A stretch of DNA of 48,146 nucleotides from Blastomyces gilchristii SLH14081 (taxonomy: Eukaryota > Ascomycota > Eurotiomycetes > Onygenales > Ajellomycetaceae), in the NCBI RefSeq assembly GCF_000003855.2, contig NW_003101627.1, positions 59,455 to 107,600 of the forward strand, written 5' to 3'. The position numbers and the translations under genes were made by a program. Of this stretch, positions 20,336 through 33,500 are shown one piece after another; position 1 is the first letter of the stretch; the number at the start of each line of letters is the position of its first letter. The notes below the pieces were generated by a model that did not search any database, had not been told where the DNA came from, and was given only the letters and a program-made list of their open reading frames with translations.

Positions 20336-23300
20336 GGTTTGAGATCAAGTTGTAGAGATCTGTCAACATTACTATTATATTGAATAGCAAGATTCTTTGT
20401 ATTATATAGATAAGATATTATTCTATTCATCTCTGATAAGTGATATTCTGATGAATTCATTATGAATATAGCTAGTTTACTCACTGTATATATAATATCA
20501 GAGTGAGTTATCACTGCTGAGTAGATACAGAAGCTGATACATTATTAATAATAATGAATTTTTGCAGATATAACTGACTTATTAAAAGACTCTAATAGAG
20601 TATCAGTAAGTGAAGTGTAGACCTTACAGGCATATATGAGATGATATATATCAACTATCTTATCAATATAGACATTCTGACATAGTCAGAGCTTCAAGTT
20701 GAGATGATTATATATTATTTACATGTTGAGAAATTATTTCAAATCTCTCATCTGACAGATCTTATAGAGATTTTTAAGATCTTTGATGAGTTGATCTCTT
20801 TCTTTCAAATCTTCTCATCTTAATAGAATGACAATATCATTCATATAGAAGAAGATAATTAATTGATCATTAGAGAAGAGACATTAATTCTCTGACATAG
20901 AGATAAAGCTCAGTGTTCTCAATATTGAAAATAGTTCATTTAATCAGAGAAGAAGTGATCTGTATAATTCATATAGTACTTATAGAAGTTTTAGTACATG
21001 ATTTATACACTTCAAATTTTGCATTCTCTTCAACTTTTATCATTCATTAGATAGTTTCACATATACTAGCTCATCAATATCACTATTAATAAAGGCATTG
21101 ATTTCATCTAGCTATTTCACATCTAGATCAAATACTGCTGTTAGAGCTAATAAAATTCAGAGATCTCTGACAGCTAGTGTGTGAGCTTTTATAGTGAGAT
21201 CTGTGATAGATTGAAGATCTTTGTGTATACAGATATAAGCTTTGTATTTCAAAAGAAAACCTTCATTATCAAATTTATAGATGAATACTTATTATAGAGA
21301 GATAACTGAGACATCTCTCTGTGATCTGCTAGTAATTTTATATATATTCTGCAGAGATATACTATCTCATTCTCACTTAACAGCATTGTCAAATTCTTTG
21401 TGATATGAGTGTTTTTCAACAGCTACTCAGTGATTTAATGAATCTGACAGTTGAGATCTATGAATTCTTGAAGTTAGTATAAATACTGTTGATGTAGATG
21501 TATTGTTAATAACAGTAAAAACAGTATTAAAAAATAAATTTTGAGACTTGTAGAAGTCTGTATGTAAATGAGAATAAGAGAATACATCATTGATCATTCA
21601 ATAAGAATTGTCTTTGATATTTATAACTGTTATAAGATAAGCAGCTCTGTGTTTTCAGATTCTGCAGTCTTCAATAATATTAGCCTCATCAAAGTCAGTA
21701 CTGATATCATGAGCTCTAGATGCAATGTTTCATGTACAATTATCTATTGCAGCTGAATGAGTATTAATATCAACATTAAGATCTATTGACTCTGGTATTG
21801 AATCTAGTGTAGAAAGAATTGAAATGTTATAATAGTTATACTCATTATTTTTCTTCTCTGTTTTTTCAGAGCTTTAAGCATTTTCTTCAGAATGAAAAAC
21901 ATCAATATCTGCAGTGTCTATAATCTCTTTCAATTGATTGATAGAAGTTATTGATGATTCTTGAACTTTTATATATAGAAGCTCTATCTTCTTAGATACT
22001 CAATCTCTTAGTTGTCTTTCAATGTAGAGATCTTCAGAGTTGAATTTTCTATTCTCATCAAATATCACATCTCTTACTCTTATCACTCATTCTAAGTGTG
22101 GAATTCAAATTCAATAGATGTTTATAAAATCATATTCAACTAGATATTCAATATATACTTGAGAATCTAGCTTCTGAGAGCGGTTTCTATTGAGGACTTC
22201 ATTCAGTATCTTTGCATAGATGTGACATCTGTAGATTTGTAGATAAGTGCAGAAGTGAGATTTAATCTATAGAAATTCTTTCAATACTTACAGAGATGAC
22301 TTTCAATCTAGAATTCTAGTAAGGGTTTGATTTACAAGATAGGTGACAGTAAGTGCAATCTCAGAGAAAAGTGATTGTGACAGAAGAAATTCTATTCATA
22401 GAGTTCTTGTCTTTGTTATTAATATTGCTTCTGCTCGCTCTGCTGCATCATTTTACTCATGAATATACTCTGAAGAATACTTCATCTCTAGACCTTTATC
22501 ATTCATTTAATTTATGAAGTCATCTGCTTTCTTGACTGCAGTATCATTGTTGATATGAATAATCTTTATAGTACAGTTAAATTGACATTTAATTCAATTG
22601 ATAGTTTGTCTAAGAGCTTTTCAGATTTCTGATTTTCAGATAGCTGTGATAGCTATATGAAATCAGAGATAATCACATATGAAATGTATGAGATAACACT
22701 TATCATTATAGCACTGTGTAGAGTCATGTATGATATCAGTGTATAGGCATTTGAATGAAATTTGAGATCTAATGTGAGAACATCTAGATATTTGATTTTT
22801 CGTATTAGATAGATGACAGAGTTTGAAAAGCTCATTCTCAGCATCTTCTTGATATGTGATTTGAACATCAGTTGCATCATTTGCAAGCTTTTAAATGACG
22901 AATTTTGAAGAATGTTCTAATCTCTTATATCATGTAGACTGTGTAGCTATAGAGATCTTAGGTTTTTAAGAAGGTTTTGTAGAAGTGTGTATTGACTGAT
23001 TTGAAGAATAATTTATTGAAGTGCATATTGACAGATTGAAAGATGAATTTATAAAAGTTGAAGAATTTAAAGAAGAATTTATAGAAGTTAAAGAATTTGA
23101 AGATATCATTTTTTCAGATATAATAATGTTAGAAGTATGAGATGTGATAGCTGCATCAGCTTCAGTAGTGTATTTTTCTAATATAGTTAAGAAAACAGTT
23201 ATATCACTATATTCTGTAACTAGCAATCTCTCAAATACTTCAACATATGTAAAGATTGTATTATCTGCATGTTTTCACAATCTGAAGTCTTTTTCATCAT

Positions 23301-24870
23301 AATAGATGCCTTCTATATGAAAACACGGTTTCCATGCAATGATATTTGTATGGAAATTCGGGATGTAAGCTGTGTTAATGAGATTGACATTGAACTTCTT
23401 TTCTGCTTCATTTATCATGATAGTTCTAACAGTCTCATAACCTTTAACTTTAGTGCTGAAATTACCTGTATAGACTTCTGCATTCACTGAAGTAAAGAAT
23501 AGAAAATATGTTTAATTATTGCATATATGCTGTTCCGCACCAGTATCAAAGATTCAGAAGTTTCAGAGATAGAAGTGAGAATTTGAAGAGTTCATTGAAA
23601 TTTTTCTGATCTGTTAATCAATAGATTAATAATCCGTAGATTGATGATTAATAGATTAAGAATCTAATTGCTTCGGAATCATTTCTTTCAGAACTGCTTC
23701 ATTGACATCTACTATATTCATATTCATGAATAAATCTCTAAATATCACATAATTAATATATCTCTTCAAATCTTGATTCTTAAGAGCTTGATTAATCTGA
23801 GTTCTCTTCTTTCTGTTCTTCTTTCATTCAGATAACTTTCTTAAGAGATTGAGATAGTAGTATTGAATGTATCAGTGATGAGCTCTGCAGATGCAGTTTC
23901 TGAATATTACTGATAATAAGAATTACTGAGATCTTTCATTAAGAGTAGTGAAGTTTATAGATTTATCTTCTTTGAGAATACTCATTTATCTATATCATTT
24001 CTTGAAGTTCTTAACTAACTCTATCAAAGATATGACATCTTTATTATATTAGATATTCTTAGCTCATGCCTGTGCATATTCTGCATCAATAGCTAGGTTC
24101 ATATTTAAGAAATCTTTCTTCAAGTTAAACTGTTCAGCTATATCCGTCTCTTTGATATCATCTTCAATAAGTGATCAGTCATTTAATTACTTCTCTATAT
24201 CTTTGTTTTTCAGTGCTTTGCAGAGATTATGATATCAGATTCTCACATTATCTTGATAGTCTGTGATTGTGAGAGAGAGTCAATCTCTTAATAAATAAAT
24301 AATCTTCTTCACATCACCATTTTTACTGCATACATGTTATAGCTCTGTAACATTAACTGTTTTTTATATAATATCTTATATCTTTATTATATCTTCATTC
24401 AATTTCTTATATTTCATATATTTGATTTTTCACACAGTGATCTTGATATTATATACTATCTTAACCTCTGTGATGACTTCTTCTAAACACTCAGATTTCA
24501 GAGATTCTTCTAGTTCTGAGAAGATATTAAGTTTATCTAGATTAATGAAGTCTGATATCTTCTTATTCTTTGCATATTCTAGCATATACTTGTACCAAAG
24601 TTTTCAATCTTCAGAAACACTAAGATGTACAGTTATACTAGACATTATCTTATCTGTTATATCAGTTATATTGAATGAATTGAGAAATCAGTTCAAGTAT
24701 TTAAGAATATGATCAGAATTCAGAATGTATAACAGTTGAGTATTTCAGAACATATATAAGTGAGAATTAAAAATCAGATATAATGATCGAGTAGTTCAGT
24801 CTGTATATGAATGAGAATTGAAATTGATGTATCGCGCTTCTCTTCAGATACTGCTTATCAGACTCATAAC
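20336..24870 (-). pseudogene. Ty1/copia polyprotein, decayed and 3'-truncated
   Basis: Minus-strand domains in copia order: gag region (about 24800-23600); protease/pre-integrase with YTGNFSTKVKGYETVRTI and AYIPNFHTNIIAWKPCF (23275-23487); integrase and a polar linker (about 23230-21900); reverse transcriptase with YMNDIVILL, a decayed YVDDI box, at about 20840; and the start of RNase H, DIIYTVSKLAIFI...YHLSEMNRIISYLYNTKNL (20317-20514). RNase H breaks off soon after and no 3' LTR follows. The integrase-before-RT order separates it from gypsy-1. Frames are broken by transition-type stops. Confidence 0.8.
24860..24870 (-). other. Copia primer-binding site, half-tRNA initiator-Met type
   Basis: Immediately inside the LTR the minus strand reads GTTATGAGTCT. 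It is complementary to the anticodon loop and 3' side of the anticodon-stem region of eukaryotic initiator tRNA-Met (CTCATAAC) except for two C-to-T changes expected from RIP. Priming from a cleaved iMet half-tRNA is known for Drosophila copia and yeast Ty5. Confidence 0.65.
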
Positions 24871-25138
24871 TGTTGAATTAAGAGTTATAAATGAATATAT
24901 TGAAGATATATGAATCTTATATGTATTAAGATCTGCTTGTTATATTATCTGTGTACTATTTAATATATCTATTTCATACAAAAGATAGAGCTATTTATAG
25001 TAAAATATATGTGCGAGTTAAGAGAGCTAGTATAAGCGAGTATTAGATGAGAATTGTAGTAAGCTGATAATAGTGAGAAATATAGTAGTAATACGATGTT
25101 GATAGCGTTCAGTAGTGTATAACCTCTTTTTTCTGACA
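24871..25138 (-). mobile_element. Copia 5' LTR, about 268 bp
   Basis: On the minus strand it begins TGTCAGAAAAAAGAGG and ends TTAATTCAACA, directly followed by the primer-binding site. A TATAAATAGCTC promoter-like sequence lies about 110 bases in. The 5' boundary is fixed by gypsy-1 coding sequence that resumes at 25139. There is no partner LTR in the window. Confidence 0.7.
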
Positions 25139-25264
25139 CAGTTACTCACAGTCTGAGTGACTGATTATATGCAAGTCATGCATCTCTTGCATTATCTGAG
25201 TGTGTAAGAGTTTGAAGTGAGAGACTTAATATCATTCACAGAATTGCAGAGTGTTATTATCATT
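25139..25264 (-). pseudogene. Gypsy-1 integrase zinc-finger region fragment
   Basis: The minus strand reads DNNTLQF, then LLHTQIMQEMHDLHIISHSDCE, matching the gypsy integrase N-terminal motif 'LRTxIMQETHDSHLTGHPGRE' (HHCC finger start). It lies between the LINE B tail and the copia 5' LTR. Confidence 0.75.
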
Positions 25265-26795
25265 ATTATTATTATTATTCTTCATTTATAGATGTATGCA
25301 GTCAGAGACTATGACATCTACCTGAGAACTTTTAGTTCTCAGAGTTGTTCCTATATCTATAAAGTTAACTATTATACATTTACCAATTTCAGATATGCAA
25401 AATCAGAAAATTCTAGCTCAGAATACAAAAACTGTTTATAAATTGCAGTATTTTAACACCTTCTGATACTTTGAAATCATTTGATAATATCATGATAAAA
25501 GAAAAGAGAACACAGTCTTAAAGATAGACACATTAAATAGATAGATAGAAAAGAACAAAAAAGAGAAAAGTAAAGTAAAGAGAGACTATAACAAATCAAA
25601 ATTATTAAAAGATAGTGTATAGCTGTTTTAACAGACTATATTTAATCAATTTTCACCTCTTCATATTCAGATACTTCTGAGTTCAGCTGTTTTCTTATAG
25701 CTGCTTGAGTTTCTGATAGAAAGTCTATTAGATATTTAATTCCTGTCTCAGTTGAGAATAAGAATCTTATATTTAATTGATATAAATCATACTTCTCTTT
25801 CAATCTGGCTCTGAGACTATTATATAATGCATGATGTATTACAATATACTTAGAATTTTCATTTGTATTGCAGAATGAGCATTCTGTTGAATTAAATCTA
25901 TCATCAAATCTTTGTATATAAGATTTGAAATAATCATATCCTAGTTTCAGCTGAATTATAGATGAGAATATTTTCTTTTTACATTTAATTAAACAAGATT
26001 TTCACTTAGGTTTTGTCTCAAATCTTGAATAATATATACTCATCTTTTGTTTCTGCCAGCTTTCATTTCACTTGTTTAAACAAGATTCTTTTATCTTTCT
26101 CTTTATAAAAGACCAGAACACTGTTTTTTGAATAGATCTGCTTAATTCTGAACTCTTTTTAACTGCTGAATCAGTCAATTCATTGTCATGAATATTCATA
26201 TAAGCAGGAACTCAGTATAGATGAATTATCAGTTTTGATAATCTTCTCTTTTAAATCTTTATAACAGAATTTAAAATCAGTTCAAGATTCATTTAACTAT
26301 TATAAATCTGACTATTTTTAAGTCTTTTCAAAGCAGCTTGACTATCAGAGAATATTCATGCCTCTTTCAAGTTATTTCCTCTTTTAGAAGATTTTATATT
26401 AACAAGTTTGAAAGCTTTTACTATTATAAATAGTTCAGCATCAAAGACTTCAGATTCACAGCTCAAATTTCAGAAATCTGAGATGAAATTGATATTATCT
26501 TCAGTATAAGCAATGTCTGTATCTAATCTGTTCAAACTCTCATTTTTTGAGCTATCTGAGTAAATCAGAATAGAGTTTTTTATATTGATTGTATAGATCT
26601 TCTTCAAATGCTGTTCATATTCTTTCTCTTTAGATAGTTCACTTATTTGTAAGTCTATAAGAGATTCTAGCTTTTCTCTTCAGAGAGATATCTTCTCATG
26701 ATCAATTTTCTCAACATTTAATGAAGAAAATTAATTTTTAATCAGTGAATATAGTCTATACAGTTAAGAGAGCATTTTCTTTGAAGCACTATTAT
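25265..26795 (-). mobile_element. LINE B, 5'-truncated copy
   Basis: A 1.53-kb copy of the LINE 3' part (RNase H-like region, C-terminal domain, 3' UTR, (AAT)n tail), bounded by GTTATTRTCATT TSDs (25253-25264 and 26796-26807; the R position differs by a transition). It is truncated just downstream of the RT region. Inserted into the RNase H-integrase spacer of gypsy-1. Confidence 0.85.
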
Positions 26796-27052
26796 GTTAT
26801 TGTCATTAATTGAGTATTCTAAGATGTTGATTCTTATACATAGTTCTGAGAAGAATCAGAGTGCTTCTTAATATACTGCTTTAGTGAGTGTTTGAAGAAG
26901 TTCATCAGTTTAAGCTGTTGTATATTATAATTCATTCAGTGTAGATTCAGAAGAAGTTGAGATATCAGTATCAGTGTCAGTGTTAATATTGGTATCAGTG
27001 TCAGTGACAGTTCAGAGAGAAGATGTTCTAATCAGAGAAGTATATATAGTGT
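26796..27052 (-). pseudogene. Gypsy-1 spacer between RNase H and integrase
   Basis: Minus-strand remnants ELLQTLTKAVY*EAL and ELCIRINILEYSIND match the 'ELxxKIxEAVxxGxxxFPxELGLKVSISECSIDD' stretch that precedes the integrase finger in fungal gypsy elements. Ser/Asp-like simple repeats (ATCAGTGTCAGTG) lie next to the MITE. Confidence 0.6.
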
Positions 27053-27558
27053 TAGACTAGCTGCCAGAATTATGAATTTCATGTTTGATCTCATTTGATC
27101 TGATCTCATACATTTCTTAGCATGAATCCCGCTGGGACTAGTCATTAAAAAAATATGCAAAGTGACTATATATCAGATCTTAAAATGGAACCATGACTTG
27201 AAAAAAATGAGAAAGTGATTTCATTTAGTCTTATTTAGTCCCATTCTTAGCATAAAGTTACTATTTTTAGACATTTTAAGGTTTTTTTTAGACTATTTTT
27301 AATTTTTTAAAAAGTAACACTTTTTGATAACACTCAAATGAGATTTAAAGTCATTTAAAGCAATAAAAATAATTTAAATTGAGAAGTGAAAATCATGATC
27401 TCATTTGGAAAATGTGACAAGAGTAGACAGTAAGTCTCACTGAGACAGTATGAGACTACTATCTAATGTTAAAACTGTGTAATGAGATCAGTTGAATTGA
27501 TAATGAGACTATCAAAAAATCTGGTTCTGATCCCAGACACGGTCACACGGTCAGTCTA
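27053..27558 (+). mobile_element. hAT-like MITE copy 3, full length 506 bp
   Basis: Ends TAGACTAGCTGCC and GGTCAGTCTA, with perfect 8-bp TSDs TATAGTGT (27045-27052 and 27559-27566). Less mutated than copies 1 and 2; the right end still keeps CpG sites (GACACGGTCACACGG). Inserted in the gypsy-1 spacer. Confidence 0.92.
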
Positions 27559-27566
27559 TATAGTGT

Positions 27567-28466
27567 TATAAGTTATTTTATCTTGATTAACTAGTATCTT
27601 CAGATCTAAGAGCTGATGTTCTCAGTTCATTTAACAGGTGTCTATTATATCAGAAGGCATATCTTACTCTTATTATAAAAGAGTATCTGTTATCAAGTTC
27701 TGACTGCTGAGACAATAGTGTATAGTGAAATGAAAACAGCTTAATAGCTCAGATCATTGTATCTGATATTTAATAAGCTTGTAGATAATTATGAAATACT
27801 TGAGATTCTTATAATCTGTGATTATCTCAAATTTAAAGATACTTCAGAGTTCAGAATCTCATTCTTCTAGACAGTGTATAATTGTAAGAAGTTTCTTATT
27901 ATAGATCTCATAATTACATTCAGTAAGACTCAGTTTCTTAGATATGAAGATACATGATTGTAAGATATCTTTATTATTATATTATAATATAGCTTCTTCT
28001 GTGATATAGTCAGAGAAGTCAGCTTCAATAACTATCTCATAATCAGAGTTAAATATTATTAATAGAGAAGTATTAATAAACATCTTCTTCATCTGTGTGA
28101 ATACAGCTTCAGTGTCTGCTGATCACTGAAATACTGAGTTCTTCTTAATAAGTTCTGTAAGTGATCTCATGATATCTGAGAAGTTTTGTATAAATCACTG
28201 ATAAAAGTTAGTAAATCTGATAAAGCTTTATATATCTTTCACAGTATATGAAGCTTCTTATTCAAGAATGATGAAGATCTTCTCAGAATTCATTCAAATC
28301 TTCTTATCAGCTTCTATGATAAAACCTAGATATTTTATACTCTTAACTTTAAAGTCATACTTATCAATATCTATTAATAGTTCTACTTCTTATAATTATT
28401 GTAATACTCTCTGCATATATTTCTGATATTTCTTTCTAAATTCATTAATGAAGATAAGAATGTTAT
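27567..28466 (-). pseudogene. Gypsy-1 RT C-terminus and RNase H, decayed
   Basis: The minus strand first gives RT thumb sequence: FINEFRKKYQKYMQRVLQ, then VDIDKYDFKVKSIKYLGFII. RNase H follows: IEADFSDYI and [24 protein letters not shown], the gypsy 'IETDASDYAIG ... [24 protein letters not shown]' pattern. It resumes exactly the frame broken by LINE C at 37995. The first RNase H Asp motif is E-A-D here. Confidence 0.85.
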
Positions 28467-28818
28467 TATTATTATTATTCTTCATTTATAGATGTATGCA
28501 GTCAGAGACTATGACATCTATCTGAGAACTTTTAGTTCTCAGAGTTTTTCCTATATCTATAAAGTTAACTATTATACATTTACCAATTTCAGATATGTAA
28601 AATCAGAAAATTCCAGCTCAGAATACAAAAACTGTTTACAAATTACAGTATTTTAACATCTTCTGATACTTTGAAACCATTTGACAATATCATGACAAAA
28701 GAAAGGAGAACACAGTCTTAAAGATAGACATATTAAATAGATAGATAGAAAAGAATAGAAAGGAAAAGTAAAGTAAAGAGAGACTGTAACAAAACAAATT
28801 ATTAAAAGATAGTATATA

Positions 28819-29324
28819 TAGACTGACCGTGTGACCGTGTCTGAGACCAGGATCAGATTTTTTGATAGTCTCATTACCAATTCGACTGATCTCATTACAC
28901 GGTTTTAACATTAGATAGTAGTCTCATACTGTCTCAGTGAGACTTACTGTCTACTCTTATCACATTTTCCAAATGAGATCATGATTTTCACTTCTCAATT
29001 TAAATTATTTTTATTGCTTTAAATGACTTTAAATCTCATTTAAGTGTTATCAAAAAGTGTTACTTTTTAAAAAATTGAAAATAGTCTAAAAAAAACCTTA
29101 AAATGTCTAAAAATAATAACTTTATGTCAAGAATGAGACTAAATGGGATCAAATGGAACCACTTTCTCATTTTTTTCAAGTCATGGTTTCATTTTAAGAT
29201 CTGATATATAGTCACTTTGCATGTTTTTTTAATGACTAGTCCCAGCGGGATTCACAGCAAGAAATGTATGAGATCAGACTAAATGGAATCAAACGTGAAA
29301 TTCATGATCCTGGCGGCCAGTCTA
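28819..29324 (-). mobile_element. hAT-like MITE copy 4, full length 506 bp, least mutated
   Basis: Ends TAGACTGACCG and GGCCAGTCTA; perfect 8-bp TSDs AGTATATA (28811-28818 and 29325-29332). Removing it restores the LINE sequence AGATAGTATATAGCTG found in the other LINE copies. It retains CpG and GG/CC dinucleotides that are lost in MITE copies 1 and 2, so it inserted late. Confidence 0.93.
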
Positions 29325-30550
29325 AGTATATAGCTGTTTTAACAGATTATATCTGATCAATTTCCTTCTCTTCATATTCAGATATTTCTGAATTTAGTCA
29401 TTTTCTTGTAGCTGCTTGAGTTTCTGATAGAAAGTCTATTAAGTATTTAATTCCTGTCTCAGTTGAGAATAAGAATCTCATATTTAATTGATTTAGATCA
29501 TACTTCTCTTTCAAACTGACTCTGAAACTATTATATAATACACAGTGCATTACAATATACTCAGAATTCTCATTTGCATTGTAGAATGAGCATTCTATTG
29601 AATCAAATCTATTATCAAATCTTTGCATATAAGATTTGAAATAGTCATGTTCTAGTTTCAGCTGTATTATAGATGAGAATATTTTCTTTTTACATTTAAT
29701 TGAACAAGATTTTCACTTGAGTTTTGTTTCAAATCTGAAATAATGTATACTCTTCTTTTGTTTCTGTCAGCTTTCATTTCACTTGTCTAAACAAGATTCT
29801 TTTATCTTTCTCTTTATAAAAGATCAGAACACAATTTTTTGAATAGATCTGCTTAATTCTGAACTCTTTTTTACAGCTGAATCAGCCAATTCATTGCCAT
29901 AAATGTTCATATGAGCAGGAACTCAGTGCAGATGAATTATCAGCTTTGATATTCTTCTCTTTTGAATTTTCAAAACAGAGTTTAAAATCAGTTCAAGATT
30001 CATTTAATCATTATGAATCTGACTATTTTTAAGTCTTTTTAAGACAGCTTGACTGTCAGAGAATATTCATACCTCTTTCAAACTATTTTCTCTTTTATAA
30101 GATTATATTTCAATGAGTTTAAAAGCTTTCACTATTATTAATAGTTCAGCATCAAAGACTTCAGATTCACTGCCTATTATTATTATTATTATTATTCTTC
30201 AATTATAGATGTATGCAGTCAGAGACTATAACATCTACCTGAGAACTTTTAGTTCTCAGAGTTTTTCCTATATCTGTAAAGTTAACTATTATACATTCAT
30301 CAATTTCAGATATGTAAAATCAGAAAATTCCAGCTCAGAATATAAAAACTGTTTACAAATTACAGTCTCTTAACATCTTCTGATACTTTGAAATCATTTG
30401 ACAATATCATGACAAAGGAAAAGAGAACACAGTCTTAAAGATAGACATATTAAATAGATAGATAGAAAGGAATTGAAAGAAAAAGATAAAGTAAGAAGAG
30501 ACTGTAATAAAACAAATTATTAAAAGAAAGTATATAGCTGTTTTAACAGA

Positions 30551-33500
30551 CTATATCTGATTGATTTCCTTCTTTTCATATTCAGATATTTCTGAATTTA
30601 GCCATTTTCTTATAGCTGCTTGAGTTTCTGATAGAAAGTCTATTAAGTATTTAATTCCTGTCTCAGTTGAGAATAAGAATCTTATATTTAATTAATTTAG
30701 ATCATACTTCTCTTTCAATCTGACTCTGAGACTATTGTATAATGCACAGTGTATTATAATATGCTCAGAATTCTCATTTGCATTGCAGAATGAGCATTTT
30801 ATTAAATCAAATCTATCATCAAATCTTTGCATATAAGATTTGAAATAGTCATATTCTAGTTTCAGCTGTATTATAGATGAGAATATTTTCTTTTTACATT
30901 TAATTGAACAAGATTTTCACTTGAGTTTTGTTTCAAATCTTGAATAATATATACTCTTCTTTTGTTTCTGCCAGCTTTCATTTCACTTGTTTAAATAAGA
31001 TTCTTTTATTCTTCTCTTTATAAAAGATCAGAACATAATTTTTTGAATAGATCTGCTTAATTCTGCACTCTTTTTTACAGCTGAATCAGTCAATTCATTA
31101 TCATGAATATTCATATGAGCAGGAACTCAGTGCAGATGAATTATCAGCTTTGATATTCTTCTCTTTTGAATTTTAAAACAGAATTTAAAATCAGTTCAAG
31201 ATTCATTTAACTATTATAAATCTGACTATTTCTAAGTCTTTTCAAAGCAGCTTGACTATCAGAGAATATTCATGTCTCTTTCAAACTATTTCCTCTTTTA
31301 TAAGATTTTATTTCAATGAGTTTGAAAGCTTTCACTATTATAAATAGTTCAGCATCAAAGACTTCAGATTCACAGTCTAAATTTCAGAAATCTGAGATAA
31401 TATTGATATTATCTTCAGTATAAGCAATGCCTGCATCTAATCTATTTAAATTCTCATTTTTGAAGTCATCTGAATAAATCAGAATAGAGTCTTCTATATT
31501 GATTGTGAAAATTCTCTTCAAATACTGTTCATATTCTTTCTTCTTAGATAGTTCACTTATATATAAGTCTATAAGAGATTCAAGCTTTTCTCTTCAGAGA
31601 GATATCTTCTCATAATCAACTTTTTCAATATTTAAAGAAGAAAATTAATTTTTAATCAGAGAGTATAGTCTGTACAGTTGAGAAGACATTTTCTTTGAAG
31701 AATTATTTTCATTTCAATCAAGAAATCTATTTCAATCCAGTTCATTTTCAGAGTTAATTGATGAAAATGAAGAAGAGACTCTTTCTCTGATTATATAATT
31801 TAAGCTCATCTTTATAACTCTCAGAGCATAGTTCATACAGACCTTTTCAAATCTAATAGTAGAAGAAGGAATTGAAGCTTTAATTTTTATTGCTTTAATA
31901 GAAGATGATTTAAATGCTTTCAGAATTCTTCTCAAAGCTCTGTTTTATAAACTTTGAAAGAGTTCAGTGAAATTCTCTTGATTATTTTATTAAACTTGAA
32001 CTTTATAATCAGCTACTGAGAAAATACAGGTTATATATAACTGTCTTATAGCCTGGAAGAATAGATCTCTCTCTGTATTTGATAGTTTAATTATATTGTT
32101 CAATAGTCTTTCTGCCTTGACAGTTCTTTATTGAATATGATATTTAAAATTCAACTTAGAGTTTAATCATACTTCTAATTATTTAACATTTACACTGGGT
32201 TTAATCTCTCTATTTAAAAGAGTTAGAGATAGTTCTTTCTCATTAAATCTAGAAAAGAAATGAATTAACTCAGTTTTATTTATATTAAATTAAATTTAAT
32301 TAATATCTGCTCTAATAAAGATTTTCTTTGCAGCTTCTTTAATCACTTTCAAATTCTCTTTAATAGTTTTTGAGCTGTAGACTAGACCAATATCATTTAT
32401 ATAACTTGAAAATTACACTATTCTCATATTTCTATTTTTGAATAGATATACAGTGTATATTGTAAATAAAATGAGTGAGATTGAAGATTCTTACAGTACT
32501 TCTATTTTTATCTCAGTCTTATCTTATTTCATTTCATCAAAGAAAAGTTGTATAATTCTTTTAGACATAAAACAGTTAACTCATTTTATTAGAGAAAGTG
32601 ACAGTTGTAACATCTTCAAAGTCTGAATTAACTTTGACTTTGAAACATGATTAAATGCTTCTTTTATATCAATAAAAACTGCAGTTGAGACCAGATCTTC
32701 ATATTTTACTATTTGAATATCATGAATAACTAAGAGAACAGTGTCAATTGCAGAACATTGTTTTCTATCTCTTATTTATTCACTGAATAAAAGAGAATTA
32801 CTGATAGAGCTTATAAAAGATAGTTAAGTAGCTATTATCTTTTCTAAAACCTTTTCTAGACAGTTCAATAGAGATATTACTCTATATAACTTAAGAATTG
32901 AAGTTTTTCTATTAGATTTTATAAGAATAACTTCAGTGACTTCTCTTCAGTATTCAGAATGATATTCATTTTTCAAGAGATTGAAAAAGAGCTCAAAATA
33001 TTCATTCTTTAAGTAGAAGTATGTATTTTTAATAATCAAGTGATTAATTGAATCAGGCCCTGCATCAGTTTTAACTAAACTTGAGAAGATAGCTGACTCT
33101 AATTCATCTTGTGTAAGATCAGATCATTCTCAGTCATTTTCATCAATATAGTTGAAAAGTGATATATTTTCTTTCTCTGAATCTGAATCTGATGAGTTTT
33201 GAAAGAGAGTTCTTATAAAAGCTTGACATTTTTTCTCAAAAGAGTTTGCTGTATATGATTCATTCTGAAACTCATATTCTAAGATTGAAAGTTTTGCTAC
33301 ACTTCTTGTTTTAGTATAGTTAAAAGCTTTAAAAACTTTCTTTTCTTATACTTCTTCAAGAAATTTATTTCAGCAGTCTGTTTTAGCTCTTTTAATATCT
33401 GAAAAGTATTCATTTCTGACAGCTTTGAACTCTTTATCAGAAATTATATCATTCTTTCAATCTCTTCTAGCAGTAGTCAATTGTTTTCTTTTAGATATAA

